Assembly: GCF_024346675.1 (NCBI RefSeq)
Contig: NZ_AP024850.1
Location: 2,170,001-2,234,000, forward strand
Reading direction: 5' to 3'
Length of the DNA: 64,000 nt
Origin: Photobacterium sanguinicancri
GTDB taxonomy: Bacteria; Pseudomonadota; Gammaproteobacteria; Enterobacterales; Vibrionaceae
Positions 37,331 through 47,427 of the stretch are shown piece by piece; position 1 is the first letter of the stretch, and every line of letters begins with the position of its first letter. The notes under the pieces were generated by a model, which did not search any database, had not been told where the DNA came from, and was given only the letters and a program-made list of their open reading frames with translations. The position numbers were made by a program, and so were the translations under genes.

Positions 37331-38521
37331 ATGACAGCATCTATCTACTTGGTAAAGGGACGTGAAAAGTCACTTCGCCGTCGTCATCCTTGGATTTTCT
37401 CTCGCGGTATCGATCGCATTGAAGGTAAACCTGAACTAGGTGAGACGGTTGACGTTTACGACCACAAAGGCGAGTGGCTTGCTCGTGGTGCATTCTCACC
37501 GCAATCTCAAATTCGTGTTCGTGTTTGGACGTTTGATAAAAAAGAGAAAGTTGATGTTAACTTTTTCATTAATCGCCTTCAAAAAGCGCAAGCACTACGT
37601 ACTATTCTTGCAGAGCGAGATGGCTTAACAGGCTACCGTTTAATTGCTGCGGAATCTGATGGTCTGCCTGGTATCACTATTGACCGTTACCAAGACTACT
37701 TTGTCTGCCAGCTATTAAGTGCGGGTGCTGAAGTACAAAAAGATGCTTTAGTAGAAGCGTTAAATACATGCTACCCAGATTGCAATATTTACGAACGCTC
37801 TGATGTTGCAGTTCGTAAAAAAGAAGGCCTAAAACTTCGTACTGGCGTACTATCAGGCCAAGAGCCACCACAATTCGTTGTTATCGAAGAAAACGGCGTA
37901 AAAATTAACGTTGATATCATGGGTGGCCATAAAACGGGTTTCTACCTAGACCAACGTGATAGCCGTGAAGCCGCGGTTAAATACGTCAATGGTAAGCGCG
38001 TTCTTAACTGCTTCTGTTACACAGGTGGTTTTGGTTTATATGCTCTTAAAGGTAATGCAAGCAAGGTTGTGAACGTTGATGTGTCTCAACACGCGCTTGA
38101 TACTGCACGCTTGAACACTGAGATTAACGGCTACCCAGTAGAAAATGCTGAGTTCTTGAACGCGGATGTATTTAAGCTGCTTCGTGAATACCGTGAACGT
38201 GGTGAGCTTTTTGATGTTGTTATTATGGATCCACCTAAATTTGCTGAGTCTAAAAACCAGCTTGTAGGTGCATGCCGTGGTTACAAAGATATCAACATGC
38301 TAGCCATGCAGATCCTAAAACCTGGCGGTACACTGCTGACTTATTCTTGCTCTGGTTTAATGGATAACGGCTTATTCCAAAAAATCATTGCCGATGCGGC
38401 GCTTGATGCGCACCGTGAAGTACAGTTTATTGAACGTTTCAGCCAAGCGGCTGATCACCCACTAGACAGTGCTTACCCTGAAGGTTTCTACCTGAAAGGC
38501 TTCGCGTGTTACGTGAAGTAA
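37331..38521 (+). CDS. rlmI: 23S rRNA m5C1962 methyltransferase RlmI
   Basis: The 396-residue length equals that of E. coli RlmI (YccW). An N-terminal PUA domain ([20 protein letters not shown]) is followed by an EEHEE region and a Rossmann SAM domain with [16 protein letters not shown] and the catalytic-type [10 protein letters not shown]. The open frame continues upstream to 37178 through a terminator, so ATG 37331 is the sensible start. It methylates C1962 of 23S rRNA. Confidence 0.92.
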   Translation: MTASIYLVKGREKSLRRRHPWIFSRGIDRIEGKPELGETVDVYDHKGEWLARGAFSPQSQIRVRVWTFDKKEKVDVNFFINRLQKAQALRTILAERDGLTGYRLIAAESDGLPGITIDRYQDYFVCQLLSAGAEVQKDALVEALNTCYPDCNIYERSDVAVRKKEGLKLRTGVLSGQEPPQFVVIEENGVKINVDIMGGHKTGFYLDQRDSREAAVKYVNGKRVLNCFCYTGGFGLYALKGNASKVVNVDVSQHALDTARLNTEINGYPVENAEFLNADVFKLLREYRERGELFDVVIMDPPKFAESKNQLVGACRGYKDINMLAMQILKPGGTLLTYSCSGLMDNGLFQKIIADAALDAHREVQFIERFSQAADHPLDSAYPEGFYLKGFACYVK

Positions 38522-38541
38522 CCGTGAGTTAGCTTGAAAAT

Positions 38542-38572
38542 AATAAGCCCAGCAATTGCTGGGCTTATTGTT
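38542..38572. terminator. Bidirectional hairpin between rlmI and the HEYTH surface protein gene
   Basis: A near-perfect palindrome, AATAAGCCCAGCA/TGCTGGGCTTATT, lies between two convergent genes. T-runs are short on both sides. Confidence 0.7.
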
Positions 38573-38602
38573 ATTTCATAGTAACCAAGAACGGTCTAGC
38601 CG

Positions 38603-41431
38603 TTAAAAATTACTCTTCAGCTGAACATAAAGCTTATCTTTACCCAGTTCACTATCCAGTCCACGTGCATAGCCAAACGATACTGGTAGGGTTATGTTGT
38701 AACCCAATTTAGCCTCAACTGTTAGCTGCAAGCCAGCACCTGTTAGCTGTTTACGCTCAGTACCGCTATCCCACATAGCACCAGAATCAACAAACACCGA
38801 GCCCGATATATCACCAAGCCCTACAGGGTACAAACCCCAGTTTTTCTCTACACGCCCAAGCCAAGATGTAAGTTCTAACCGCTGTGTGAAATAACGGTGA
38901 CCACGCATTACATTATCATCATAACCACGTAATGCCTGTGTATCTCGCCCGAACATCACGGCTTCTTTTGCAGTGTTAACGCCGCCTAAGCGGAATGCTT
39001 TTGCATCATTATCAGCATAACCCGCACCCAAGCGTGCTGTTAGTGTCATACGGGCAGGTAAATCCCATGTTCCTAACCATTGCGCTTGATACTTCTGACC
39101 TTGGTAATCGGTTTTAAAGGCTTCATTAGTTTCAACGATCAAATCCGCATAATGACCCCAGCCTGTACCCGGCACGTTCAAATAGCCTTCACGGTTATCA
39201 AAAGCTACCCCTAAACCGACTAAAGCTTCGTTTGTGCTATTGAACGGTTTAAGGCCACTATTTGTCGGTTCAGATTCAACACCCTCATGGCTCCAAGTAA
39301 CACCTGCATTAAGGCTTAACTGATCTTCAAATGCGTTAAAGATATTAGTACGCTGTATCGCAATATCGTCTTCACTCGTGATACGGTATTTATCATCGCC
39401 TTTCAGTGCTTTTTCAAATTCGTAACTACGCTGAGCTGATACGATCCAACGTGTATCGTATTGATAAAGCACATTGTAATTCGCCAAATTATTTGAAAAA
39501 TCCCAACTTGCAGATACTAAGTAGCTATGACGATTGAGTGCGTCGGTACCCGAGGTAGATGCACCAACCAACGATTGCTGATCATCTAAACTTAACACGG
39601 GTAACCAGCTTCGAGGGTACAACGTAGAAAGCGCGCTATAAGGTTCTGGCTGCGTCTTTTCTACATGGTTGGTTACGGCTGGCGGGTAATCATGGCGCCC
39701 TTTCTTACTCGTAATTTTAAACTTGCTGATGGCTTTAGGCGATTGCATTTCACGCAATGTATAGCCATTTGAACCATATGCTTGGTATACCAAACCTAAC
39801 TCAGGCTGCCATTGAGGAGCAAAAGCACCACCCACTTCACTGGTCCATTGCTCAACATCGCCGTTAGCTAAATCCATCACATAAATGTTATAGATGCCAT
39901 CATAGTCAGCGCTATACATCACGCGACCATCATCTAACATCACAGGTGTACTTTCCGTTGCTTTAGTATCGGTCAATGCTTGCCATGTTCTCGTGGCTAA
40001 ATCAAAGCGTTCAAGATTCCAGCCTTGCTGCGGGCGCTTTAATGTCGCAATAATAGCAGAGCCATCAGCTACAATGGCATAGTCACCTAAGACAAATTCT
40101 TCTGTTCCTTGCCACAACTTTTCTTGCTGGCTATCAGCTTTCGCATCAATCAACCATAACTCACTTAGCCCTCCAACTTTACGGCTAGTGACTAATTGCT
40201 GGCCATTTGGCATCCAACGCACTTTCTGGAATCGTGAATGATCCGTAATACGAGTCCAACTCTCTTCCTGATATATAAAAATATCATTGGTTAAGCGCCC
40301 ATCGGCATAACTGATTGCACGTGAAACAGCAAGACCACCAGACGGGTGCGAATCCATAGCTGAGATGCCTTTGGTATAGCTTAGTCCCTGCCAATGAGGA
40401 CTTCCCTCTTTTAGCGTCAGCGCACTCAACTGAGGACGATCTTCACCGTTAGATTGGTTCACTAATAAACCATGCACACTCGCCGCGGTTGTTTGCTGAA
40501 ATAGACTGGTTTGAACATCTTGTCCTGTGACAGCGGTTGATTCTAACTGTGCGATTTGTTGGCTATATTTGTTATCTAAGTATTTTTCAAAATCTTGCCA
40601 CAACGTTAGGAAGTCTTTACCAAAGGCTCTCTCTGCTGAACCACTTATCAAGAAATATGGAATGATTTTCCGACTGTAATCTTGTAAGTAATTTTCAATG
40701 GCTTTTTCACCATACGTAGTCGCTAAATAATCATAGAAGTACGCGCCGTAAAGGTAATGCGTATTAAATGGAAGTTCACGTGCAGAAGAAACCACTTGAT
40801 TCAGCGATTTCTGTCCTTCAGCGATTTCCATGCGCATTTGCATCTCGAAATGATTACTTTCAAGACGTCCATACCCAAGCGTTTTATTGGTTTCTAAATA
40901 AACCGCTAGCCCTTCAATCAATAACGTTGGCGTGAGTGCATGTGGGAAAAGAAATGCTTGTCGCCCTAAAACATGACGAACACCTTTTACCGCCCCGTTA
41001 CCCAATTCCATTTGAAGAATATGCGTATATTCGTGACGCAGTAAATTATGCATCCACTCATCATTGGATGCCAAGCTGCTAACATCATCAGGGGGTGACA
41101 TGTATAAGCGAATTTGAGGGTAAGGAACCGGTGTCGCCCACCCATTTGAGACGTCCACGTCATCAACGAGAACAAGCTGTGTCTTTAGCCTTGGGGCGGT
41201 TTTAAAAAATGGGAGTAATTCAGTATGTACTCTTTCGGCAATGTCTAATGCACGGCTGGCATCTTGCTCATGACCATTGCGAAAGCTCACAGAAAAATGT
41301 TCTGAGTCTTGTGTTAGCCATGTTTGATCTTGCTTATCCCATGCAACAGGCTCGGCTGCCACATTGGAAACAACGACCATAGGTGCAACAAGCGCACCGA
41401 CTAAGGCTAAAGGCGTTAGTGTCTTTTTCAT
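38603..41431 (-). CDS. Outer-membrane protein with gluzincin-like HEYTH site, beta-propeller and C-terminal barrel
   Basis: A signal peptide (cleavage after VAA, about residue 26) opens a 942-residue chain. The N-terminal 270 residues resemble a zinc peptidase: HEYTH at 133-137 and a downstream LLIEGLAVYLE supplying a glutamate. The middle (about 330-590) has repeats of the TolB/PD40 propeller type (VRWMPNGQQLVTSRK, VMLDDGRVMYSADYDGIYNIYVMDL). The C-terminal 300 residues end like an Omp85/surface-antigen barrel (LTVEAKLGYNITLPVSFGYARG, final QLKSNF). It could be a barrel-anchored protease or scaffold. The three-part design is visible; activity is unproven. Confidence 0.8.
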   Translation of the reverse strand: MKKTLTPLALVGALVAPMVVVSNVAAEPVAWDKQDQTWLTQDSEHFSVSFRNGHEQDASRALDIAERVHTELLPFFKTAPRLKTQLVLVDDVDVSNGWATPVPYPQIRLYMSPPDDVSSLASNDEWMHNLLRHEYTHILQMELGNGAVKGVRHVLGRQAFLFPHALTPTLLIEGLAVYLETNKTLGYGRLESNHFEMQMRMEIAEGQKSLNQVVSSARELPFNTHYLYGAYFYDYLATTYGEKAIENYLQDYSRKIIPYFLISGSAERAFGKDFLTLWQDFEKYLDNKYSQQIAQLESTAVTGQDVQTSLFQQTTAASVHGLLVNQSNGEDRPQLSALTLKEGSPHWQGLSYTKGISAMDSHPSGGLAVSRAISYADGRLTNDIFIYQEESWTRITDHSRFQKVRWMPNGQQLVTSRKVGGLSELWLIDAKADSQQEKLWQGTEEFVLGDYAIVADGSAIIATLKRPQQGWNLERFDLATRTWQALTDTKATESTPVMLDDGRVMYSADYDGIYNIYVMDLANGDVEQWTSEVGGAFAPQWQPELGLVYQAYGSNGYTLREMQSPKAISKFKITSKKGRHDYPPAVTNHVEKTQPEPYSALSTLYPRSWLPVLSLDDQQSLVGASTSGTDALNRHSYLVSASWDFSNNLANYNVLYQYDTRWIVSAQRSYEFEKALKGDDKYRITSEDDIAIQRTNIFNAFEDQLSLNAGVTWSHEGVESEPTNSGLKPFNSTNEALVGLGVAFDNREGYLNVPGTGWGHYADLIVETNEAFKTDYQGQKYQAQWLGTWDLPARMTLTARLGAGYADNDAKAFRLGGVNTAKEAVMFGRDTQALRGYDDNVMRGHRYFTQRLELTSWLGRVEKNWGLYPVGLGDISGSVFVDSGAMWDSGTERKQLTGAGLQLTVEAKLGYNITLPVSFGYARGLDSELGKDKLYVQLKSNF

Positions 41432-41868
41432 AAATCCATTTCTTATTATTGCCTATCATTATGCAGGCGTATTTTTATATTTAATGCTGTCTTAATTTAC
41501 AGTTCGCAAGCTGGAATAAAACACATCACCCAAACAGCATTAACCAAATAACATCAGAGTAAGGGGTTAACCATCAACACCGATTAAGTGAACGGTGTTT
41601 TATTGGGTGCTATATAAGCATAATTCGTTTGGTAATGTCTAGGAAATGAACAGTATTTTCATGGAACACAGCAAATTCACCGTCCCATTCATCCAAGAAA
41701 GCATAAATCTACCTCGATATATCAACGAGATTGCTCAACGATGAGTGGTGAAATATCAACCTATATAACAATTTAGGCGATACTCTCTCTGGTTACATTC
41801 ATTTTCTGTTAAAGTGAGCAGTGTAAATTATCAAGCTGCGATATCACGCATTGACTCAAGGATAAGAT
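41432..41868. other. Intergenic stretch with nested inverted repeats
   Basis: CACCCAA (41527) pairs with TTGGGTG (41603), and inside this AACACCG (41576) pairs with CGGTGTT (41593). The element stands 260 bases before the DUF2057 gene and about 100 bases upstream of the minus-strand surface protein. No gene is seen. Confidence 0.4.
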
Positions 41869-42516
41869 ATGAAACTTCGAACCGCATTTATTGCGCTTGC
41901 AGCAGCAAGTGTGAGCCTACCTGCACTAGCAGATGTAACTCTTACGCTACCATCAACGGCTGAATTAATTCTAGTCAATGGAAAGAGTGCAGAAGGTAAC
42001 GACGCTTTAACGCTAAAAGACGGCATGAACCAAGTCGCTTTCCGCTATGAAGGTGGTTACCGCGATAATGGCGATTACACACTGTTTAGTTCAAATGTCA
42101 TGATCATTAAATTTGATGGCACCAATGCGGACTACACACTGAAACTTCCTAACATCAAATCTGAGATAGAAGGCAGCCGTTTTAACAAAAAGCCTGTTAT
42201 CACACTACTAGATGAAAATGATAAACCTGCTGAGTTTAAACAAGACAGACTTATCAAAAATGGCATCCAGTTTGGTCGTAACTTTGAAGCTGAAATTGCC
42301 GCGTATAACCAAACATCTAAACCGGCTGCACTTGCAGGCGCGGTAGCAGTAACCACACTACCTGCAGTTGTTGCGACCACGACTCCAGCGACAAATACGG
42401 CCGCGACGGTTGCACCTCAGCAAGGCGAAAATACGGCTGAGAGTATGTTGAATTACTGGTATTCACAAGCCGACGAGGCAACAAAAGCACGTTTTAAAGC
42501 ACGTATAAGTCAGTAA
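41869..42516 (+). CDS. DUF2057 (YccT/CsgI family) periplasmic protein
   Basis: A signal peptide (cleavage after ALA, about residue 21) is followed by the DUF2057 pattern (LTLPSTAELILVNGK, LKDGMNQVAFRYEGGYRDNGD, FTSNVMIIKFD-like strand), matching E. coli YccT, which has been linked to control of curli assembly. The C-terminal quarter is an Ala/Thr/Val-rich linker and a short helix (ESMLNYWYSQADEATKARF). AAGGATAAG precedes the ATG. It appears to be a single gene with its own terminator. Confidence 0.85.
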   Translation: MKLRTAFIALAAASVSLPALADVTLTLPSTAELILVNGKSAEGNDALTLKDGMNQVAFRYEGGYRDNGDYTLFSSNVMIIKFDGTNADYTLKLPNIKSEIEGSRFNKKPVITLLDENDKPAEFKQDRLIKNGIQFGRNFEAEIAAYNQTSKPAALAGAVAVTTLPAVVATTTPATNTAATVAPQQGENTAESMLNYWYSQADEATKARFKARISQ

Positions 42517-42540
42517 CCCCTCAGCTAAAAGCCTCTTGGA

Positions 42541-42584
42541 AATAAGCGCAGCAATTGTGTTGCGCTTATCTATTTTTCTTTTTT
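42541..42584 (+). terminator. Rho-independent terminator of the DUF2057 gene
   Basis: The stem AATAAGCGCA/TGCGCTTAT with a 10-base loop is followed by a T-rich run. The rest of the 444-base gap up to the chitinase gene is AT-rich and should hold its promoter. Confidence 0.8.
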
Positions 42585-42960
42585 AATACTTATATCTTCC
42601 CTAAATTATCCGCTCTCATATCAATAGCCGCTAAATCTGTACATAAAAGCCGTTGTTCATAATATTTCCGTCAAAAACCTAAAGACGATGAAAGCATTGA
42701 CCTAATGTATAGCTCTATAATTAAACAATATTTCACAATTATACCCTCTTCGAATATAGCTACATTATTAAGTTACCGCTGCAAAATAAGCATTGTTTTG
42801 TTACATGAAATCAACATCCATTTGGGACTAAGTATGTAATTCTAGACATTCTTAAGTGAATCATTTCTCTTCTTATCTATAGTTAGTTCACGACAAACAT
42901 AAAGTTTCACTTTGTCGATTAAGAATGCGAATTTCATTACTATTATTTAAGGATGATGTC

Positions 42961-45900
42961 ATGAACCACTCGAAACAAGGAAAGGTACTCAAGCAAAGCT
43001 TTATGCTGAGCACGATTGCCGTTTCATGTGCTCTAGCTTTTAACGCACAAGCCGCAATGGACTGTAGCAATATAGATAATTGGAACAGTACAACTGCTTA
43101 CAGTGGTGGTACTCAAATACAAGAAGCTAATAAAGTCTATAAAGCCAATTGGTGGACAAAGGGAAATAACCCAGCCTCACACTCTGGTGCACATCAAGAG
43201 TGGAGCTTTGTTGATGACTGTGGCAACGGCGGTACCAACCAGCTGCCAACTGTCGCCATTACCTCGCCTTCTTCTTCTGATTCGATCATCAATGGCGATG
43301 TAGTTGCTATTACTGCTAATGCAGCCGATGCTGACGGGACAGTCGCTAAAGTTGAATTCTATGTAGGCGCAACCTTGCTTGCGACTATTACCCAAGCACC
43401 TTATGTTACTAATTGGACTGCCGTTACTGGTAACCAAGCCATTAAAGCGATTGCCTTTGATGATAAAGGGGCTACAGCTGAGTCTGTTACAACAGTGAAT
43501 GTGACAGACACTTCAAATACAGTACCAACAACCGCAGTGACTTTGTCAGCAAACAGCGTCACGCTAGGTGATGTTGTTACCTTCACCGCAACAGCGGCTG
43601 ATACTGATGGCACCGTTGCTAAAGTTGATTTTTATGTTGATGGATCACTGGTAGGAACAACTGCAACAGCCCCGTATACACTGGCTTACACCACAACTAA
43701 AGCAGGCTCACTCAACGTATTTACTCGTGCTACGGATGATTTAGGTGCTACGGGTGATTCCGCGATTGTCTCGCTTACCGTGAATAACGGTGCGGTAGTG
43801 AATAACTGTCGCCCTGATGGCCTATACCAAACCGAAGGTGTGAATGTTCCTTACTGTACCATTTACGACCAAGATGGCCGTGAGCAAATGGGAGTTGATC
43901 ACCCTCGCCGTGTTATTGGTTACTTCACTAGCTGGCGTGCAGGTGACGACCCGCAAGCACAATACCTTGTCAAAGACATTCCATGGGAACAACTAACCCA
44001 CATTAACTACGCATTCGTGAGCATTGGTTCTGACGGTAAAGTCAATGTTGGTGATGTTACTGACCCAGCTAATGCTGCAACAGGTAAAGAATGGCCTGGG
44101 GTAGAAATTGACCCTACATTAGGCTTTAAAGGTCACTTTGGTGCACTTGCAACCTACAAGAAAAAGCATGACGTTAAAACATTGATATCAATCGGAGGCT
44201 GGGCTGAAACTGGTGGGCATTTTGGCGTTGATGGTAAACGTATTGCTGATGGTGGCTTCTATACCATGACAACCAATGCTGATGGCTCAATCAACCATGC
44301 TGGTATTGAAACATTCGCAACATCTGCAGTTGAAATGCTACGTAAATACCAGTTTGATGGTCTGGATATCGATTACGAATACCCGACCTCTATGGCTGGT
44401 GCAGGTAACCCAGATGATAAAGCCTTCATGGAATCACGTCGCGCTTACCTATGGGCTTCGTACCAAGAGCTGATGAAGGTATTGCGTCAGAAACTTGATA
44501 ACGCATCCGCTCAAGATGGTACGCACTACATGCTAACCATCGCTGCACCATCATCTGGTTACCTGCTACGTGGTATGGAAACATTCGATGTCACTAAGTA
44601 CCTCGATTACGTCAACATCATGTCTTATGACTTACACGGTGCGTGGAATGATCATGTTGGTCACAATGCAGCCCTTTACGATACTGGTAAAGATTCAGAG
44701 TTGGCAATGTGGAATGTCTACAATACCGCAGCATACGGCGGTATTGGTTACTTAAACACTGACTGGGCTTACCACTATTTCCGAGGTTCAATGCCTGCGG
44801 GTCGTATCAACATTGGTGTTCCATACTATACGCGCGGCTGGCAAGGTGTTACTGGCGGTGAAAATGGCCTATGGGGCCGCGCAGCACTGCCAAACCAGGC
44901 GGAGTGTGGTGCAGGCACGGGTGAAGGTGAGAAAAACAACTGTGGTAACGGTGCGCTTGGCATCGACAACATGTGGCATGATCTCAACTCGGCAGGTAAC
45001 GAGATGGGAGCGGGTTCAAACCCTATGTGGCATGCTATGAACCTTGCACAAGGTATCTACGGTACTTACACCGCAGCCTATGGGTTAGACCCAATCAATG
45101 ATCCACAAGATAAACTAGTAGGTAGCTATACTCGCAACTACGATAGCGTGGCGGTTGCCCCTTGGTTATGGAATGCAGAGAAAAAAGTCTTCTTATCCAC
45201 TGAAGATAAAGACTCTATCAATGTTAAAGCTGACTACGTCATCGACAAAGGCATTGGTGGCATCATGTTCTGGGAGCTTGCCGGGGATTACAACTGTTAT
45301 GTGCTAGACGCTAACGGTAATCGTGCAGGCGTAGATGTCAGTGAGATGTCATGTAAAAACGGTAATGGTGAATACCACATGGGTAACACCATGACCAATG
45401 CCATGTACGAGAAGTTTAAATCAGCAACACCTTATGGCAATAAAGTAGCAACAGGTGCAATTCCAACTGAAGCTCTCGACATTGCTATCTCTGTAGGTGG
45501 GTTCAAAGTGGGTGATCAGAACTACCCAATTAACCCTAAAATCACATTCACCAATAACACTGGTCATGCATTACCTGGCGGTACGGAATTCCAATTCGAT
45601 ATTCCAACATCGGCACCTGATAATGCAAAAGATCAATCTGGTGGTGGCCTAAAAGTTATCGCTTCTGGCCATACTCAGGCGAATAACATTGGTGGTCTGA
45701 CAGGTGAGATGCACCGCGTTGCCTTTACCCTTCCATCATGGAAAGAGTTACCTGCTGGCGGTACTTACGAACTTGATATGGTTTATTACTTACCAATCTC
45801 AGGCCCGGCTAACTACGCTGTGACTGTAAATGGTAAAGAGTATGCCTTTAAGTTTGAGCAACCAGATCTACCACTAGGTGACATCAGCGGTGGTAATAAC

Positions 45901-46125
45901 GGTGGTGGTGACAATGGCGGCGGTGACAATGGCGGCGGTACATGTAGTACGACAGGCCTAAACGTTTATCCTAACTGGCCACAAACAGACTGGGCAGGTA
46001 ACCCAAGCCATGCTAATCAAGGCGATAAAATTGTGCACAGCGGCGTAGTGTACAAAGCTAACTGGTGGACTAGTGCCGTTCCTGGAAGTGATGGTAGCTG
46101 GGCAACAGTATGTAGTGTGAAATAA
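42961..46125 (+). CDS. Secreted modular GH18 chitinase with chitin-binding modules at both ends
   Basis: The 1054-residue exported enzyme has a signal peptide (cleavage after AQA, about residue 32) and an N-terminal CBM5/12 module ([16 protein letters not shown]). Two Ig-like domains of about 90 residues follow ([38 protein letters not shown]). The GH18 barrel has [10 protein letters not shown] with catalytic E473. A beta domain, a Gly/Asn-rich linker and a second C-terminal CBM5/12 ([20 protein letters not shown]) complete it. It degrades chitin, a main carbon source for marine Vibrionaceae. ATG 42961 with AAGGATGATG is preferred over the frame start at 42925. Confidence 0.92.
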   Translation: MNHSKQGKVLKQSFMLSTIAVSCALAFNAQAAMDCSNIDNWNSTTAYSGGTQIQEANKVYKANWWTKGNNPASHSGAHQEWSFVDDCGNGGTNQLPTVAITSPSSSDSIINGDVVAITANAADADGTVAKVEFYVGATLLATITQAPYVTNWTAVTGNQAIKAIAFDDKGATAESVTTVNVTDTSNTVPTTAVTLSANSVTLGDVVTFTATAADTDGTVAKVDFYVDGSLVGTTATAPYTLAYTTTKAGSLNVFTRATDDLGATGDSAIVSLTVNNGAVVNNCRPDGLYQTEGVNVPYCTIYDQDGREQMGVDHPRRVIGYFTSWRAGDDPQAQYLVKDIPWEQLTHINYAFVSIGSDGKVNVGDVTDPANAATGKEWPGVEIDPTLGFKGHFGALATYKKKHDVKTLISIGGWAETGGHFGVDGKRIADGGFYTMTTNADGSINHAGIETFATSAVEMLRKYQFDGLDIDYEYPTSMAGAGNPDDKAFMESRRAYLWASYQELMKVLRQKLDNASAQDGTHYMLTIAAPSSGYLLRGMETFDVTKYLDYVNIMSYDLHGAWNDHVGHNAALYDTGKDSELAMWNVYNTAAYGGIGYLNTDWAYHYFRGSMPAGRINIGVPYYTRGWQGVTGGENGLWGRAALPNQAECGAGTGEGEKNNCGNGALGIDNMWHDLNSAGNEMGAGSNPMWHAMNLAQGIYGTYTAAYGLDPINDPQDKLVGSYTRNYDSVAVAPWLWNAEKKVFLSTEDKDSINVKADYVIDKGIGGIMFWELAGDYNCYVLDANGNRAGVDVSEMSCKNGNGEYHMGNTMTNAMYEKFKSATPYGNKVATGAIPTEALDIAISVGGFKVGDQNYPINPKITFTNNTGHALPGGTEFQFDIPTSAPDNAKDQSGGGLKVIASGHTQANNIGGLTGEMHRVAFTLPSWKELPAGGTYELDMVYYLPISGPANYAVTVNGKEYAFKFEQPDLPLGDISGGNNGGGDNGGGDNGGGTCSTTGLNVYPNWPQTDWAGNPSHANQGDKIVHSGVVYKANWWTSAVPGSDGSWATVCSVK

Positions 46126-46145
46126 CATTCATTAAGCAAAAATAG

Positions 46146-46172
46146 AGTGCAGGGATTACCCTGCACTTTTTG
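46146..46172 (+). terminator. Rho-independent terminator of the chitinase gene
   Basis: A perfect 9-bp stem AGTGCAGGG/CCCTGCACT with an ATTA loop is followed by TTTTTG, 21 bases after the stop codon. Confidence 0.92.
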
Positions 46173-46619
46173 ATTACCTAGAACGAAAAAACCAGACACG
46201 ATTTACAGGAAAAAACCCATCCCCTCGCCCAGTTAGCTCCCCCCTAACACACAAGAGTAAAAATACGCGACAAACTGTTCAAAAACCGACCAATCAGTTC
46301 AGCGGTTACATTTCCTCACTTTTATCTCATCAATAAATCCATTTACAATAAAATACAGATACTTATTATTCATGTTTTGACCATTATTGTTCATTAGTCC
46401 ATTTAGCCTTGTAGGATTAACTAAACTATAATTAAACAGCGTTTGGTTTATAAGCACTTGTTATTAATATCTAAGAATTTCAAAAAACAAAATAATCCTA
46501 GGACTTTCACTCTTTTATCTTGAATTTCATTTCAAGTCTCATGACTAAACATATTCATTTTTTATGGTAAAGTCTCAATCCAATTTTTAATTTACTAATT
46601 AAATGAGTATTTAAGGGAA
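46173..46619. other. AT-rich intergenic stretch before the L,D-transpeptidase-like gene
   Basis: No gene or recognisable element is seen. It presumably contains the promoter of the next gene. Confidence 0.35.
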
Positions 46620-47264
46620 ATGAAAAGGTTCACTAGTCTAGTTTTATTGGCTTTGTGGTTTGTATCTTTTAACAGTCTTGCTGCTAACTTTACACAGCAA
46701 ACCAATAAAGCACAGACACAAGATGTTATTATTAAATACGCATTTAAAGCTGCAAAGCTAGAAAATATAATGGATTATCAATTATTTAAGGATGGTTATT
46801 TAGCTTACGATCATACGAAAAATAAAAAGAAATCTATTCTGACAATTATTGATTACAGCAAACCATCCACACAAAAAAGATTCTTTGTGATTGATTTAAA
46901 AAAGAATAAGCTTCTATACCACACTTTTGTTACTCATGGCGTTAACAGTGGTGGTAAGGTTGCTAATCGATTTTCTAACGTAGTAAATTCAAAACAAACA
47001 TCTTTAGGCACTTTTCTCACAGATACCACTTACCAAGGTGGCAATGGCTATTCATTAAAGCTTGATGGCTTAACCAAAGGCATCAATGATAACGCGCGTC
47101 GACGTTACATTGTTATCCATGGCGCCGATTATGCCAACGAAAGCTTCATCAAACGTAATGGCTACCTAGGCCGTAGCTGGGGTTGCCCTGCACTACCTAA
47201 AGCACTGTCAAAATCAATCATTAATACCATTAAAGGTGGAAGTGTTATTTACGCTCATGCGTAA
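46620..47264 (+). CDS. Periplasmic murein L,D-transpeptidase-like protein
   Basis: A signal peptide (cleavage after LAA, about residue 22) is followed by a YkuD-related catalytic region: RRRYIVIHGADYANES supplies the histidine, and RSWGCPALP carries the cysteine (C189), the SxGC motif typical of this fold. The enzyme should cross-link, trim or attach proteins to peptidoglycan. The length of 214 residues suits the 'L,D-transpeptidase catalytic domain' family. AAGGGAA lies directly ahead of the ATG. Confidence 0.8.
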   Translation: MKRFTSLVLLALWFVSFNSLAANFTQQTNKAQTQDVIIKYAFKAAKLENIMDYQLFKDGYLAYDHTKNKKKSILTIIDYSKPSTQKRFFVIDLKKNKLLYHTFVTHGVNSGGKVANRFSNVVNSKQTSLGTFLTDTTYQGGNGYSLKLDGLTKGINDNARRRYIVIHGADYANESFIKRNGYLGRSWGCPALPKALSKSIINTIKGGSVIYAHA

Positions 47265-47427
47265 TGACATTGGCAAATAATTGCATATAAAAATCAGTCA
47301 CAACAATAAATAAAGAAAGTTAGTAAACTGGCACACCTTAAGTGTTTGAGATTTAAATAGTATATTTTATTAATGACGGCGTAGGTTTATATAACCAACG
47401 CCGTCAGCCTTATATTGCAACGCGTTA

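Noticed and set aside
42961..46125. Naming the chitinase chiA
   Set aside because: Several GH18 paralogues exist in Vibrionaceae, and the module order alone does not pick one.
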